A stretch of DNA of 64,000 nt, from contig OZ243953.1 of NCBI GenBank assembly GCA_965214475.1, positions 2,666,001 through 2,730,000 on the forward strand, written 5' to 3'. Position numbers and translations under genes: made by a program. The DNA comes from SIRX01 sp965214475 (GTDB lineage Bacteria > Actinomycetota > Rubrobacteria > Rubrobacterales > Rubrobacteraceae). Below the pieces are notes generated by a model. The model had not been told where the DNA came from and did not search any database. It saw nothing but the letters and a program-made list of their open reading frames with translations. Positions 18,545 through 27,517 of this stretch are shown one piece after another; the first letter of the stretch is position 1, and the number at the start of each line of letters is the position of its first letter.

Positions 18545-19702
18545 TCAGCTTTTGTACGGGTTGTGCCGCTCGTACATCTCGACGGTCTGGGCGAGATATT
18601 TCTTCTCCTCCTCGATGTATTGACCGATAGCGCGCCTGAACGATGGATGGCGAATATCGTGGGCGCTGTAGGTAATTGTTGGGAGAAATCCTCGGGCGAG
18701 CTTATGCTCCCCCTGGGCACCGGCTTCGAAGAGCGTCATGTTCCGTTCGATGGCGAACTCGATCGCCTGGTAGTAGCAGAGCTCGAAGTGCAGGTTTCGT
18801 CGCGTTTCGAAGGCTCCCCAGTAGCGTCCGAAGAGCGTCCGACCCTTGAAGAAGTTGAGCGCGCCCGCGACCGGTCGCCTCGTAAGTTCGTCGCGCGCGA
18901 GCACGAGCAAAGTGCGATCCTTCATCGTTTCGAGAACTTCCTCGAAGAACTCTTTGGTTAGGTACGGCATTCCCCATTTCTTATCCGACGTGCTGATGTA
19001 GAAGCGATACATGATCGCCGCGTGTCCGGAGGAAATTGCTTCTCCGGTGAGACGCTCGATCGTAAGTCCTTCCTCCCCCAGTTGACGCCGCTCCCGGGAG
19101 ATCTGACGTCGTCGCTTGCTTTGCAGTGCATCCAGGTAGTCTGAGAACGTTTTGTAACCCTTGTTGTTCCAGTGAAACTGCAAAGAGTGTCGGATCGCGA
19201 AACTTCGTTCCTCCAACTCGCTGAGTTCCTCGTCTGTCAAAAAGAGCGCGTGTGAAGAGCTGACACGGAGATCCTCCGCGAGATCCCGCGCCGCGTCCAA
19301 CAAAGCACTCTTCACCTCTTTGCGTTTCGCCCCATCAAGATCCTGCACCAAAAGCAACTTCGCTCCTGTGGCTGGAGTGAAAGGAACAGCGGCTACCAAC
19401 TTTGGATAGTAGGAAAGCCCGTGTTCCCGGTAAGCGTGTGCCCACTCCCAGTCGAAAATGTACTCGCCATAGCTATCCGTCTTGAGGTAGAGACATAGCG
19501 CGCCGAAGACATGTCCTTCTTCCTCGCACGCCAAGTAGATTGGCGTCCACCCGCTTTGCGGGCCGACGCTTCCAGACCTCTCCAAGCCCTGCAGAAACTC
19601 GTAGTCGAAAAACGGAAAACCCGGCGGTTCCAGTGCGCGCCACACATCCACGCCCATCGCTTCGACGCTAGAAAATCGTCCTACCCGCACCAAGATCTCC
19701 AC
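18545..19702 (-). CDS. FemAB/GNAT-like peptidoglycan-related acyltransferase (DUF482)
   Basis: 385 residues with the layout of the FemAB-like DUF482 family: SLQFHWNNKGYKTFSDYLDAL, then KRRRQISRERRQL, MYRFYISTSDKKWGMPYLTKEFF, and the C-terminal FELCYYQAIEFAIERNMTLFEAGAQGEHKLARGF pieces that are near-invariant in the family. The fold is a double GNAT domain. Members are predicted to transfer an acyl or aminoacyl group in cell-envelope metabolism, but the substrate is not established. No signal peptide. It is convergent with the ACT gene. Confidence 0.88.
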   Translation of the reverse strand: MEILVRVGRFSSVEAMGVDVWRALEPPGFPFFDYEFLQGLERSGSVGPQSGWTPIYLACEEEGHVFGALCLYLKTDSYGEYIFDWEWAHAYREHGLSYYPKLVAAVPFTPATGAKLLLVQDLDGAKRKEVKSALLDAARDLAEDLRVSSSHALFLTDEELSELEERSFAIRHSLQFHWNNKGYKTFSDYLDALQSKRRRQISRERRQLGEEGLTIERLTGEAISSGHAAIMYRFYISTSDKKWGMPYLTKEFFEEVLETMKDRTLLVLARDELTRRPVAGALNFFKGRTLFGRYWGAFETRRNLHFELCYYQAIEFAIERNMTLFEAGAQGEHKLARGFLPTITYSAHDIRHPSFRRAIGQYIEEEKKYLAQTVEMYERHNPYKS

Positions 19703-19876
19703 GCAAATTCCGGTGCTCTGCGTACTCTGTGTTTCGCTCCAAAAAGCAACCTGTTGTTAGAAGTCATGGAAAGCTCCTGTGAGACGAAAAGGACGACAAG
19801 TATTTTACTACCACTTGCTCCCAGGTTACCTTCAACCAGCAAGAAAGCTCCTACTAAAACGTAGGAGATAAAGGGG

Positions 19877-19950
<74 letters not shown>

Positions 19951-20075
19951 ACTTAGGCGACATCATACCTCTAGGCAGGGCTTTGCTCAAGGTCGGCAGG
20001 TTATTTAGAGGGCATTTGAGGATATACTTTGTAAAGTTAAGTCGGATGTAGGGAGAATAAGGTAGCCGTGGTGTT

Positions 20076-20759
20076 TTGAGCGAATCTGTTTTGCTGGTTA
20101 TAGCGAATGACGAAGAGCGATTGCATCTGAGGCGGGCTCTTGCGGGTGAGGGCTGGCGGGTGCTGCCGGCGGGAACGGGTGTTCAGGCCAGGAACATGGC
20201 TGAGAGCCAGAGCTTCGGGATCGCGGTGGTGGACAACCGGTTGCCGGATGAGCGGGGGTTTCAGGTGATCTCCGCTGTACAGAAGCCGGGGGTTTCTACT
20301 GTGGCGCTTTTGCGGGATGAAGATACGATGGACCGCATCGTTGGGATAGAGCTTGGCGCCGACTACTACATGCGCTCACCGGTAAACCCGCGGGAACTGG
20401 TGGCGCGGGTAAAGCAGATCTTCCGGAAGCGGGAGTACGCAGGGGATTTTTCGGAGAAGATCCACGTCGGGGATCTGGAGATAGATCCGGAACAGGTCGA
20501 GGTACTCAAAGGAGGGGAACCTGTCTTGCTCTCCCCCCGCGAGTTCAAGTTGCTTCACACGCTCGCCCAGAACCCGGGAAGGGTCTTCCCTCGTTCTGCG
20601 CTCCTGCGACAGGTTTGGGGCGAGGAAGAATATATCGACGAACGTACCGTCAACGTCTACGTTCAGCGCCTCCGTAACAAACTCGGCGACAGTTCTTCGG
20701 AGTCGAAGCTTATAGAGACCGTCCGGGGGTTCGGTTATCGGCTCGTGAAGCCGGAGTAG
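20076..20759 (+). CDS. OmpR-family response regulator with a degenerate receiver
   Basis: 227 residues from a TTG start. The receiver keeps the acceptor Asp (IAVVDNRLP), but other pocket residues differ: the acidic pair reads IANDEE, the conserved Thr/Ser is Arg in ALLRDEDT, and the switch Lys is Ser in MRSPVNPREL. The C-terminal winged helix is canonical (LSPREFKLLHTLAQNPGRVF, DERTVNVYVQRLRNKLGD, TVRGFGYRL). So DNA binding is likely, while classical phosphorylation control is doubtful. No kinase gene is adjacent. Only weak ribosome-site sequence precedes the TTG; no ATG or GTG in frame fits better. Confidence 0.9.
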   Translation: MSESVLLVIANDEERLHLRRALAGEGWRVLPAGTGVQARNMAESQSFGIAVVDNRLPDERGFQVISAVQKPGVSTVALLRDEDTMDRIVGIELGADYYMRSPVNPRELVARVKQIFRKREYAGDFSEKIHVGDLEIDPEQVEVLKGGEPVLLSPREFKLLHTLAQNPGRVFPRSALLRQVWGEEEYIDERTVNVYVQRLRNKLGDSSSESKLIETVRGFGYRLVKPE

Positions 20760-20765
20760 AAGGTG

Positions 20766-21806
20766 CTAGGAAGAAGAGGAGCGACGGATCAGGGCTCCCC
20801 CCCGGATCGTCTCTCCGGGGCGCACGTCGTAGCCGTGACCCACGATGCAATCTTCCAGGTATGCGCCATCACCCACGCTGGCGCCGGGTAGCAGGATGCT
20901 ACTCTTGATCGTCGCGCCGGGTCTTACCCAGCAGTCACTCCCGACCGTAACATCTCCGGCCAGCGTAACGTCGCGCCCGATCACCGCGTCCCGTCCGACA
21001 ACCGCGTAACCTTCCAGACTGGCTGAAGGGTGGATCTGAGCGTCCTCTCCGACCCACAGGCTCTCTCCCCGCTTCTCGCCCGGCACTTTTACCTGGACTT
21101 TGCCAGACAGCACATCGTACTGGGCTTCCCGGTAGGCTTGTAGCGTCCCAATATCCGACCAGTAAAAGTCCCCCTGATATCCGATAAAACGCTCCTCGTT
21201 CTCCAGAAAGCGCGGAAAGACGTCTTTAGCGAAGTCGAAGAATGTATCCTCCGGTATGTACTCAAGAGCCCGCGGCTCGAAGACGTAGATACCGCTGTTG
21301 GCTAGAGTGCTGATCGCCTCCTGTGGGTCCGGCTTCTCCTGAAAACCGCAGATGTTATCCTCGTCGTCTATCTCGACCACCCCGAACTCCGAAGTGTCGA
21401 ATACTCGATGAAGGGCGACTGTTGCCAGGGCTCCCTTTTCTTGATGGAACGCTACCAACTCGCTTATGTCTATATCTGTAAGGGCATCGCCGGAGACGAC
21501 GACGAAAGTGTCGTCGAATTCTTCCGCGAGACGCCGCACACCCCCGGCGGTCCCTAGTAGTTGGTCTTCGCGGTTGAGGTTGACCTTCATACCGTTTACC
21601 CGCGACTCTTTACCGTAAGCTGTCAGCAGGGCGTCGGCCAGGTAGTGGATGTTGACGTGAACCTCCTCTACGCTGTTGCGGGCCAGGAGGTCGAAGATGT
21701 GCTCGATTATTGGAGTATCGACGATCGGGGCCATAGGCTTCGGCATCTCCCCGGTTAGAGGGAACAGCCGGGTACCCTTACCGGCGGCGAGTGCCATCGC
21801 TTTCAT
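20766..21806 (-). CDS. Sugar-1-phosphate nucleotidyltransferase (mannose-1-phosphate guanylyltransferase-like)
   Basis: 346 residues. The start ALAAGKGTRLFPLTGEMPKPM is the nucleotidyltransferase signature, and VSGDALTDIDISEL carries the metal-binding Asp. A left-handed beta-helix of hexapeptide repeats fills the C-terminus (about 240-340), as in GDP-mannose and glucose-1-phosphate pyrophosphorylases. The reaction is NTP plus sugar-1-phosphate to NDP-sugar plus PPi, supplying donors for surface polysaccharide. Sugar specificity is uncertain. A decayed homologous fragment lies at 33430. Divergent from murB. Confidence 0.88.
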   Translation of the reverse strand: MKAMALAAGKGTRLFPLTGEMPKPMAPIVDTPIIEHIFDLLARNSVEEVHVNIHYLADALLTAYGKESRVNGMKVNLNREDQLLGTAGGVRRLAEEFDDTFVVVSGDALTDIDISELVAFHQEKGALATVALHRVFDTSEFGVVEIDDEDNICGFQEKPDPQEAISTLANSGIYVFEPRALEYIPEDTFFDFAKDVFPRFLENEERFIGYQGDFYWSDIGTLQAYREAQYDVLSGKVQVKVPGEKRGESLWVGEDAQIHPSASLEGYAVVGRDAVIGRDVTLAGDVTVGSDCWVRPGATIKSSILLPGASVGDGAYLEDCIVGHGYDVRPGETIRGGALIRRSSSS

Positions 21807-21862
21807 GGTCGTTCCTTTGCGCCGTACTGCAAAATGCTCTTTCGTACTCTATATTCTCTCTC

Positions 21863-22756
21863 GTGCATACGGATACTCTACACGCTCTCTTCCCCTCGGC
21901 CAAGCTCGACGAACCGCTCCGGCGCTACACGGCGTGGAAGATCGGCGGTCCTGCCGACGCCTTTCTGCAGCCCCGGAGCACCGAAGACCTCATTGCGGCC
22001 GTGCAAAAAGCCCGCGAACACGGCGTCACGGTTACCATTCTTGGCGGCGGCACGAACGTGCTGGTACGCGACGGCGGTATTAGGGGGCTCGTAATCCGGC
22101 TAGCAAAAGCACTCACGAACGTGGAGATCTCTGGAAACCACGTCGCAGCCGATGCGGGGGTACTTTATCCGGTGCTCGCAAACACCACCGCTGCGAAAGG
22201 ACTTGCCGGTCTGGAGTTCGCCACCGGCATCCCCGGCACCGTCGGGGGTGCAGTGTACATGAACGCCGGTGCTTACGGCAGCGAGACGGTAGAAGTCCTC
22301 GACTGGGCCGATATTTTTCGGGAGGATGAGGTCGTCAGGATGCGGAATAAGGATCTCGGGCTCGCCTATCGTAAGAGCGTTTTGCACAAGCATCCTGAGT
22401 GGATCGTCTTGCGTGCCGGATATACTCTGGTCCTCGGAGACTCGGAAAAGCTGAAGGCCCGTATAAAAGGGTTCCGCGCCCAGCGGATGAACGGTTCCCC
22501 CAACAAGCCGAGCTGTGGCTCCACGTTCAAGCGCCCCGAAGGCGACTTCCCCGGCCGCGTCATAGAAGCCGCGGGCTTAAAGGGAGCAAAAGTCGGTAAC
22601 ATCCAAGTTTCGACCGTTCACGCCAACTACCTCGTCAACCTCGGCGGCGGAACTGCCGAAGACGCGCTGCAGTTGATCGAGCACGTCCGCGAAACCGTGC
22701 GAGAGACAATGGGTATAGATCTGGAGTCGGAAGTGCGGGTGATCGGAGAACCATAA
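21863..22756 (+). CDS. murB: UDP-N-acetylenolpyruvoylglucosamine reductase
   Basis: FAD-dependent reduction of UDP-GlcNAc-enolpyruvate to UDP-MurNAc in peptidoglycan synthesis. I chose GTG 21863 because the frame upstream overlaps the divergent pyrophosphorylase start and encodes no conserved residues. Visible landmarks: YTAWKIGGPADAF, ILGGGTNVLVRDGG (FAD site), TGIPGTVGGAVYMNAGAYG, the catalytic Ser in CGSTFKRPEGDFPGRVIEAAGLKG (quoted here only as motif), and the C-terminal ESEVRVIGEP with the catalytic Glu. About 297 residues, the type I size range. Intact. Confidence 0.95.
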   Translation: MHTDTLHALFPSAKLDEPLRRYTAWKIGGPADAFLQPRSTEDLIAAVQKAREHGVTVTILGGGTNVLVRDGGIRGLVIRLAKALTNVEISGNHVAADAGVLYPVLANTTAAKGLAGLEFATGIPGTVGGAVYMNAGAYGSETVEVLDWADIFREDEVVRMRNKDLGLAYRKSVLHKHPEWIVLRAGYTLVLGDSEKLKARIKGFRAQRMNGSPNKPSCGSTFKRPEGDFPGRVIEAAGLKGAKVGNIQVSTVHANYLVNLGGGTAEDALQLIEHVRETVRETMGIDLESEVRVIGEP

Positions 22757-22798
22757 GTTGCTTCGCCGAGCGCTGCTGCTAGCTTCGCGCCAAGGAAC

Positions 22799-23377
22799 TC
22801 AGCCTACGGTAGAGTGCTGCGGGGCTTGAGAAGTGGCGGCTTTCTGCCGGAACAGATTCGGTATGTCAGCGAGGTCTGTGTGGAGGTCGCAGACGTCCAA
22901 CAAAGCCTGCGAGGTGCATTGACCGGCGCTTATCGCTTCGACCCGAATACCTTTCTCACTTTGTAGGTACTCAATGGCTTCTACGTAATCCCCGTCGCCG
23001 GAGACCAAGACGTAGGTGTCTGCGTGGTCGGCGAGCCGCATCATATCCACGATGATGCCGATATCCCAGTCACCCTTGTGCGAGATGGACTTCTCGCCCT
23101 CGGAATTGAAAGTCTCGTGGACTATGAGGGGTTTGGAGCGCACCTTGTAACCGAACTTGTTCAGATTGTAGACAAAGGGGCGGGCACCAGGAGAATCATC
23201 CGGCTCCTGCTTCTCGACGATGTAGAAGGTCGCCCGTAGCAGACTCCGATCTGCGACGGCTTCAGTTAGCAACTGTCCGTAGTCCAAAACGCCTTTGTAA
23301 TAATTTTTTATGGAGTGGTAGAGATTCGCCCCGTCTACAAAGACTGCTACCCGCTCACCCTTTTCATGAACCACCAT
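22799..23377 (-). CDS. NYN-domain (LabA/DUF88-like) protein
   Basis: About 192 residues. The NYN/PIN-like core shows VAVFVDGANLYHSI (first acidic site), KGDWDIGIIVDMMRLA and YVLVSGDGDYVEAIEYL, the three Asp clusters of LabA-type proteins. Such domains are predicted metal-dependent RNases. I start at the second Met (MVVHEKGERV); the upstream MPI adds three residues. No membrane segment. The opposite-strand neighbours are MurB and a STAS protein. Confidence 0.85.
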   Translation of the reverse strand: MVVHEKGERVAVFVDGANLYHSIKNYYKGVLDYGQLLTEAVADRSLLRATFYIVEKQEPDDSPGARPFVYNLNKFGYKVRSKPLIVHETFNSEGEKSISHKGDWDIGIIVDMMRLADHADTYVLVSGDGDYVEAIEYLQSEKGIRVEAISAGQCTSQALLDVCDLHTDLADIPNLFRQKAATSQAPQHSTVG

Positions 23378-23495
23378 AATCGGCAATTTTACCAGAAGAA
23401 GCGCAGAAACCTCCCGGATAACAGTTTACCTTACGGCGTAACTAGGTTAATATCCCGATGCGGCAAGGATCTGAAGTCGAAAGGGGGTGCGTACA

Positions 23496-23831
23496 ATGGA
23501 TTTTGAGGTGAGCGTCGTCGAGCACGCTGACTCATATTCAGTCATAGCGGTCCGGGGAGAGGTGGACCTTCACACCGCCCCGAAAGTCCAGTACGCCATA
23601 GACAGAGGCACCAACGGCGTTGGTGCCGTGGTGGTGGATATGGGTGGGATCTCTTTTATGGACTCTACAGCGCTCTCTATGTTTATGCGGGCCAAGGATT
23701 CCTTGCAAGAGCAGGGCGTTTGCCTGAAGCTCGCCGAGACCTCCGACGCTGTAGACCGTATTTTTAGCGTAACAGGCTGTGGCGAATACTTCGACATCTA
23801 CCCTTCCCGCACAGCCGCCGTCTCTCACTAG
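23496..23831 (+). CDS. STAS-domain anti-sigma-factor antagonist
   Basis: 111 residues beginning MDFEVSVVEHADSYS. The STAS pattern is clear: IAVRGEVDLHTAPKV, VVVDMGGISFMDSTALSMF (the phosphorylatable Ser in MDST), and LAETSDAVDRIFSVTG. ATG 23496 follows AAGGGGG; a GTG nine bases earlier is less likely. In partner-switching systems the unphosphorylated form binds an anti-sigma kinase and frees a sigma factor. No anti-sigma kinase or sigma gene is beside it. Confidence 0.9.
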   Translation: MDFEVSVVEHADSYSVIAVRGEVDLHTAPKVQYAIDRGTNGVGAVVVDMGGISFMDSTALSMFMRAKDSLQEQGVCLKLAETSDAVDRIFSVTGCGEYFDIYPSRTAAVSH

Positions 23832-23896
23832 GTGGGCCCTTTGAGTAACGGGGCTGTGCTGGACGCGGGCCGCGCAGGTACTAGAATCCGATCACT

Positions 23897-25423
23897 ATGA
23901 TGACGGATATAAAGAGCGTAGAAGTTCCGCCACCGCTCGGACATCTCGGGGAGGTGTTTCGGGAATCGGGACATAACCTCTATCTGGTCGGCGGATATGT
24001 GCGGGATACGCTGCTCGTCGGGGGACATCCGGACTTGGACGCTACGACCGGGGCTTCTCCGAAAGAGATAAAGAAACTCTTGCGTCCTGTGGCGGATCAC
24101 CTCTGGTCCGTAGGTGAGAGGTTCGGGACCATCGGCGCCCGCATAGGTGGCTACGACATCGAAGTCACCACCTACCGGAGCGACCTATATACGGCGGGCA
24201 GCCGCCACCCGGAAGTAACTTTCGGCGAAAGCCTCGAAGAAGACCTGGCGAGGCGGGACTTCACGATCAACGCCATCGCCGCCGACGCCGTATCGGGTGA
24301 GATACTGGACCCTTTCGAGGGACGGGAAGACCTGGAGCGGGGAATTATCCGTCCCGTGGGTGAACCTCTGGACCGGATGCGCGACGATCCCTTGCGGATG
24401 CTCCGGGCGGTGCGCTTCGAGGCCGTGCTCTCCGGGCCGGACAAACCGTTCGCCATGACGCCGGATCTCGAAGAGGCTATCCGTGAGAACGCCGGTTGGC
24501 TGGAGAGCATTAGCGCAGAACGCATCCGGGAGGAGTTCGAGAAGATCCTGATCTCGAAGAACGTCGCGGCCGGTTTGAGGACCCTGGTGCGGCTCGGGCT
24601 TATGCAATATATCGTGCCGGAGTTTATGGAGACACTCTCTGTCGAGCAAGAAGCCGAGTTTCACCACAAAGATGTTTTCGAGCACACCCTGATCGTGGTC
24701 TCAAACGTCGAGCCGGACCCCATTCTGCGCAAAGCAGCCTTCTTTCACGACATCGGTAAACCGCGCACGCTGGTCTACGAGCACCGCTGCACGTTCTGCG
24801 GCGCGAAGTCTATCCAAAAGACCACGGGTGAGGGGGAGTGCGAAAACTGCGGCGGCCGGACGGCGCCGAAGAAGATCCACTTTTACGGTCATGAGAATGT
24901 CGGGGCCGCCATCGCCCGGCGCGCCATGAAGCGGCTCGCCTATCCGAAAGACGATATAGACGCTGTTGCGCACCTAGTCGTTCATCACATGCGTCCGATG
25001 AGCTACGCGGTGGGCCGTGACCCGTGGAGCGACTCGGCGGTTCGGCGGTTTGTCCGGGATACGCACCTCGTCCGCGGCGACCGGGTGTTGACGAACGTGG
25101 ACACTCTACTCAAGCTCGCGCGGGCCGACATAACCGGCAGCGCGCCACGCCGGAGGCGCATCGCTGAAGAATCCTGGCGAAGTCTCAAGGGCCGCGTGGA
25201 TGAGGTCCGGGCCGAGGACCAGATCGAGAAGCTCGAAAGTCCCCTGGACGGCAACGATTTGATGGAACTGTTCGACTGGGGACCGGGGCGATGGATCAAA
25301 CCGCTAAAAGACTATCTGGAAGACGAGGTCATAGAAGGCCGTCTCGCCCAGGACGACACCGAAAAAGCCCGCGCGCTCGCCAAAGCCTACGTTCGCGAAC
25401 ACGACCTTTTCGAGGAGGAGTAG
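23897..25423 (+). CDS. tRNA nucleotidyltransferase (CCA-adding enzyme / PcnB family) with an inserted zinc ribbon
   Basis: Adds CCA to tRNA 3' ends. The class II head domain shows YLVGGYVRDTLL and the PDLDATTGAS Asp pair, then EEDLARRDFTINAIA and RMLRAVRFEA. An HD domain follows (FFHDIGKPR, His284-Asp285; EFHHKDVFEH upstream). Between HDIGKP and HFYGHENVGA sits a short zinc-ribbon-like insert with Cys298, Cys301, Cys315 and Cys318 (CTFCGAK and CENCGG). Usual family members have only a few linker residues there. 508 residues, longer than a bare CCA enzyme. The tRNA-Arg at 19877 lacks encoded CCA, consistent with need for this enzyme. The rhodanese gene follows after 3 bases. Confidence 0.92.
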   Translation: MMTDIKSVEVPPPLGHLGEVFRESGHNLYLVGGYVRDTLLVGGHPDLDATTGASPKEIKKLLRPVADHLWSVGERFGTIGARIGGYDIEVTTYRSDLYTAGSRHPEVTFGESLEEDLARRDFTINAIAADAVSGEILDPFEGREDLERGIIRPVGEPLDRMRDDPLRMLRAVRFEAVLSGPDKPFAMTPDLEEAIRENAGWLESISAERIREEFEKILISKNVAAGLRTLVRLGLMQYIVPEFMETLSVEQEAEFHHKDVFEHTLIVVSNVEPDPILRKAAFFHDIGKPRTLVYEHRCTFCGAKSIQKTTGEGECENCGGRTAPKKIHFYGHENVGAAIARRAMKRLAYPKDDIDAVAHLVVHHMRPMSYAVGRDPWSDSAVRRFVRDTHLVRGDRVLTNVDTLLKLARADITGSAPRRRRIAEESWRSLKGRVDEVRAEDQIEKLESPLDGNDLMELFDWGPGRWIKPLKDYLEDEVIEGRLAQDDTEKARALAKAYVREHDLFEEE

Positions 25424-25426
25424 ATC

Positions 25427-26302
25427 ATGGAAGACTTAGATCCTCTCGTACAAACTGACTGGCTCCAAAAACATCTATCAGACGAGGATGTTCGAGTCGT
25501 GGACATCCGGGGCTACGTGAAAAAGAAGGATCTCGGAAACGGCCGTCAGAAGGCCGAATACCTACCCGCCCGCGAAGAGTACGAAGAGGCCCACATACCC
25601 GGCGCTGTCTACGTGGACTGGACTCGCGACATAGTAGACCCCGACAATCCAGTTCCCGCCCAGATCGCGCCGTCCGAGCAATTTGCCGCGTTGATGAAAT
25701 TTCTGGGCATCGGTGAAGATACGCACGTCGTCGTCTACGATCACACCGGCGGCCAGTTCGCCACCCGCCTGTGGTGGGCGCTCACCTACTACGGTCACAA
25801 AAAAGTCTCGGTACTCGACGGCGGCTGGAAGAAATGGACTGCGGAGGATCTCCCAGCTACCGACGAAATCCCAAACCCGGGATCCGCCACATTCACCGCG
25901 AAACCCCAACCAGGATGGCGCAAAGAGGCCGGAGACGTTCTCGCCGCCAGCCGGGAGGACAAAGCTCTCATCCTCGACGCCCGCGACCGGGGCCAGTACA
26001 CGGGCGAGGTAGTACGCGGTGAAGGGCGTGGCGGCCACGTACCCGGCGCGGAGCATCTACACGCCGACAGCCTCCTCGACTCTGAGAGCGGAACTTTCCT
26101 CCCCGATGAAGAGTTAGAGCAGAAACTGAGAGAGGTCGGGGTGCCGGAAGACCGGGAGGAACCTGTGGTCGCCTACTGTAACGGGGGTGTTGCGGCGACG
26201 GTTCCGCTGTTTGCTTTGTACCGGCTTGGATACCGTAACATCTCCAACTACGACGGTTCCTGGAACGAGTGGGGATCCAGGCCGGATCTGCCGGTTGAGT
26301 AA
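25427..26302 (+). CDS. Thiosulfate/3-mercaptopyruvate sulfurtransferase (tandem rhodanese)
   Basis: 291 residues with two rhodanese domains. The first is inactive (VVYDHTGGQFATRLWWALTYYG; Asp in place of Cys). The second has the catalytic Cys251 in VAYCNGGVAATVP and the HVPGAEHLHAD segment. SVLDGGWKKW and NYDGSWNEWGSR are typical. It transfers sulfur from thiosulfate or mercaptopyruvate to a thiol or cyanide acceptor. The active-site loop CNGGVAA is closer to thiosulfate-type than to CG(S/T)GVT mercaptopyruvate-type enzymes, so I leave the donor open. Coupled to the CCA gene. Confidence 0.92.
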   Translation: MEDLDPLVQTDWLQKHLSDEDVRVVDIRGYVKKKDLGNGRQKAEYLPAREEYEEAHIPGAVYVDWTRDIVDPDNPVPAQIAPSEQFAALMKFLGIGEDTHVVVYDHTGGQFATRLWWALTYYGHKKVSVLDGGWKKWTAEDLPATDEIPNPGSATFTAKPQPGWRKEAGDVLAASREDKALILDARDRGQYTGEVVRGEGRGGHVPGAEHLHADSLLDSESGTFLPDEELEQKLREVGVPEDREEPVVAYCNGGVAATVPLFALYRLGYRNISNYDGSWNEWGSRPDLPVE

Positions 26303-26338
26303 ACCTGTGACATCCGGTGCTACAATCAGCCGCACTAT

Positions 26339-26977
26339 ATGAAGAAATACGGTTCAAAAAAGTCGCGTTCTAGAGGTCTGATCTCCGGTCTCCTGAGTTT
26401 GGCTATGGTATTGGCCGGCGTCGCGCTCATAGCGGTGTTTTTCTTCGGCCAAAACCTGGAGAATTCGGCTACCAACTCGTCGAACCCCGATGGCTTCAAC
26501 GTGCCGGAACTGAGTTCTCAAGATCCCGCAGCCGTCGGAGGACCGGAGGATAAAACTTTAAAACTAACGGTCCCCAAGATGAGCCAGATCGAGGGCGACA
26601 CCATACCCTACGTGCCGGGAACGGATAACGACGCGTTGGGCTCTCACGCCGCGATCCACCTGGACGGCACTGGATTTCCCTGGCAGGAAGAGGCGAATGT
26701 CTACGTCGCGGGCCATCGTCTCGGATACCCGAATAGCGACAGCTTCCTGGCTTTCTTCGACCTCAACAAACTTCAGAACGGCGATAAAGTCTACGTCACC
26801 GACGCCGACGACACCCGCTACACCTATGAAGTCTTCGAAGAAACCGTCGTAAGTCCTTCCGACCTCTCCGTGACCGAGCCAATACCCGGTAAGAACATCA
26901 TCACCCTACAGACCTGCACCCTCCCCGACTACTCCGACCGGCTCATCGTGCAGGCCGAGCTGGTAGAGGTAGCGTAA
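26339..26977 (+). CDS. Sortase, class E-like
   Basis: 212 residues: a basic start, a single membrane anchor (about 15-36, LISGLLSLAMVLAGVALIAV), a linker, then the sortase barrel. The catalytic triad fits His126 (YVAGHRLGYPNS), Cys193 (LQTCTLPDYSDR) and Arg201. Sortases cut a C-terminal LPxTG-like signal and join the protein to the wall; class E members favour LAxTG. No clear sorting substrate is encoded in the window, so its partners lie elsewhere. The TATATG at the start may provide only a weak ribosome site. Intact. Confidence 0.9.
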   Translation: MKKYGSKKSRSRGLISGLLSLAMVLAGVALIAVFFFGQNLENSATNSSNPDGFNVPELSSQDPAAVGGPEDKTLKLTVPKMSQIEGDTIPYVPGTDNDALGSHAAIHLDGTGFPWQEEANVYVAGHRLGYPNSDSFLAFFDLNKLQNGDKVYVTDADDTRYTYEVFEETVVSPSDLSVTEPIPGKNIITLQTCTLPDYSDRLIVQAELVEVA

Positions 26978-27517
26978 GCTTACTTTACCGAGGGCTTTGT
27001 AGGCGTAGTACGACTTGTTCAATGTGCCCATAGAGTTGACGGAAGCAGGCCCGGTAGGCTGTCGAGGGGTGGCCACAAGGGTCGGAGATCTATCCGTCGA
27101 TTGTTCCGCTTGCGTAGTCTGGAAGAGTGCCAATTTGGTGTGACGAGCTGTTCTTAGAGATTTAGCGGAGTTCTTCGACATGCGCCAGCCTACTCTAGCA
27201 CTTCGCTCGCCTTCTCAGCTATGGGGCGTCCTTTCAACGCGGCAACACCTGCTCTGCTTGCCCGATCGGAAAGCTCGCTGTCTTAGGCCAGAGTGTTGAA
27301 CATGGCATAAGTCATCGGGCTGCGGCAAATGTTCACTGCACAAAAAGAACCTTTCCCACCTATGCTGCTCCTGCTTCTATCGGCTAATGCACTATACATC
27401 CGCCCACAAATTTGTCTTTATGATACTCGAGTTACCCTTTGCTGTTTGCGACATCAGACCTTGCTGGATAATAATGTGTTCACATCTGGGTTCGGGTTCC
27501 CTGTTAGAGGAGAAAGT
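26978..27517. other. Gene-poor spacer with one possible decayed small gene on the minus strand
   Basis: No intact gene is supported. On the minus strand a short frame (27190-27315) reads MTYAMFNTLA, TAA, then DSELSDRASRAGVAALKGRP and EKASEVLE before TAG; the second part looks protein-like, so this may be a broken small gene. A minus-strand frame at 26906-27181 overlaps the sortase and is not credited. A strong ribosome site (AGAGGAGA) at the right end serves the kinase at 27518. Confidence 0.35.

Noticed and set aside
26906..27181. Minus-strand frame of 91 codons
   Set aside because: Overlaps the sortase 3' end by 72 bases and shows no recognised domain; not enough support.
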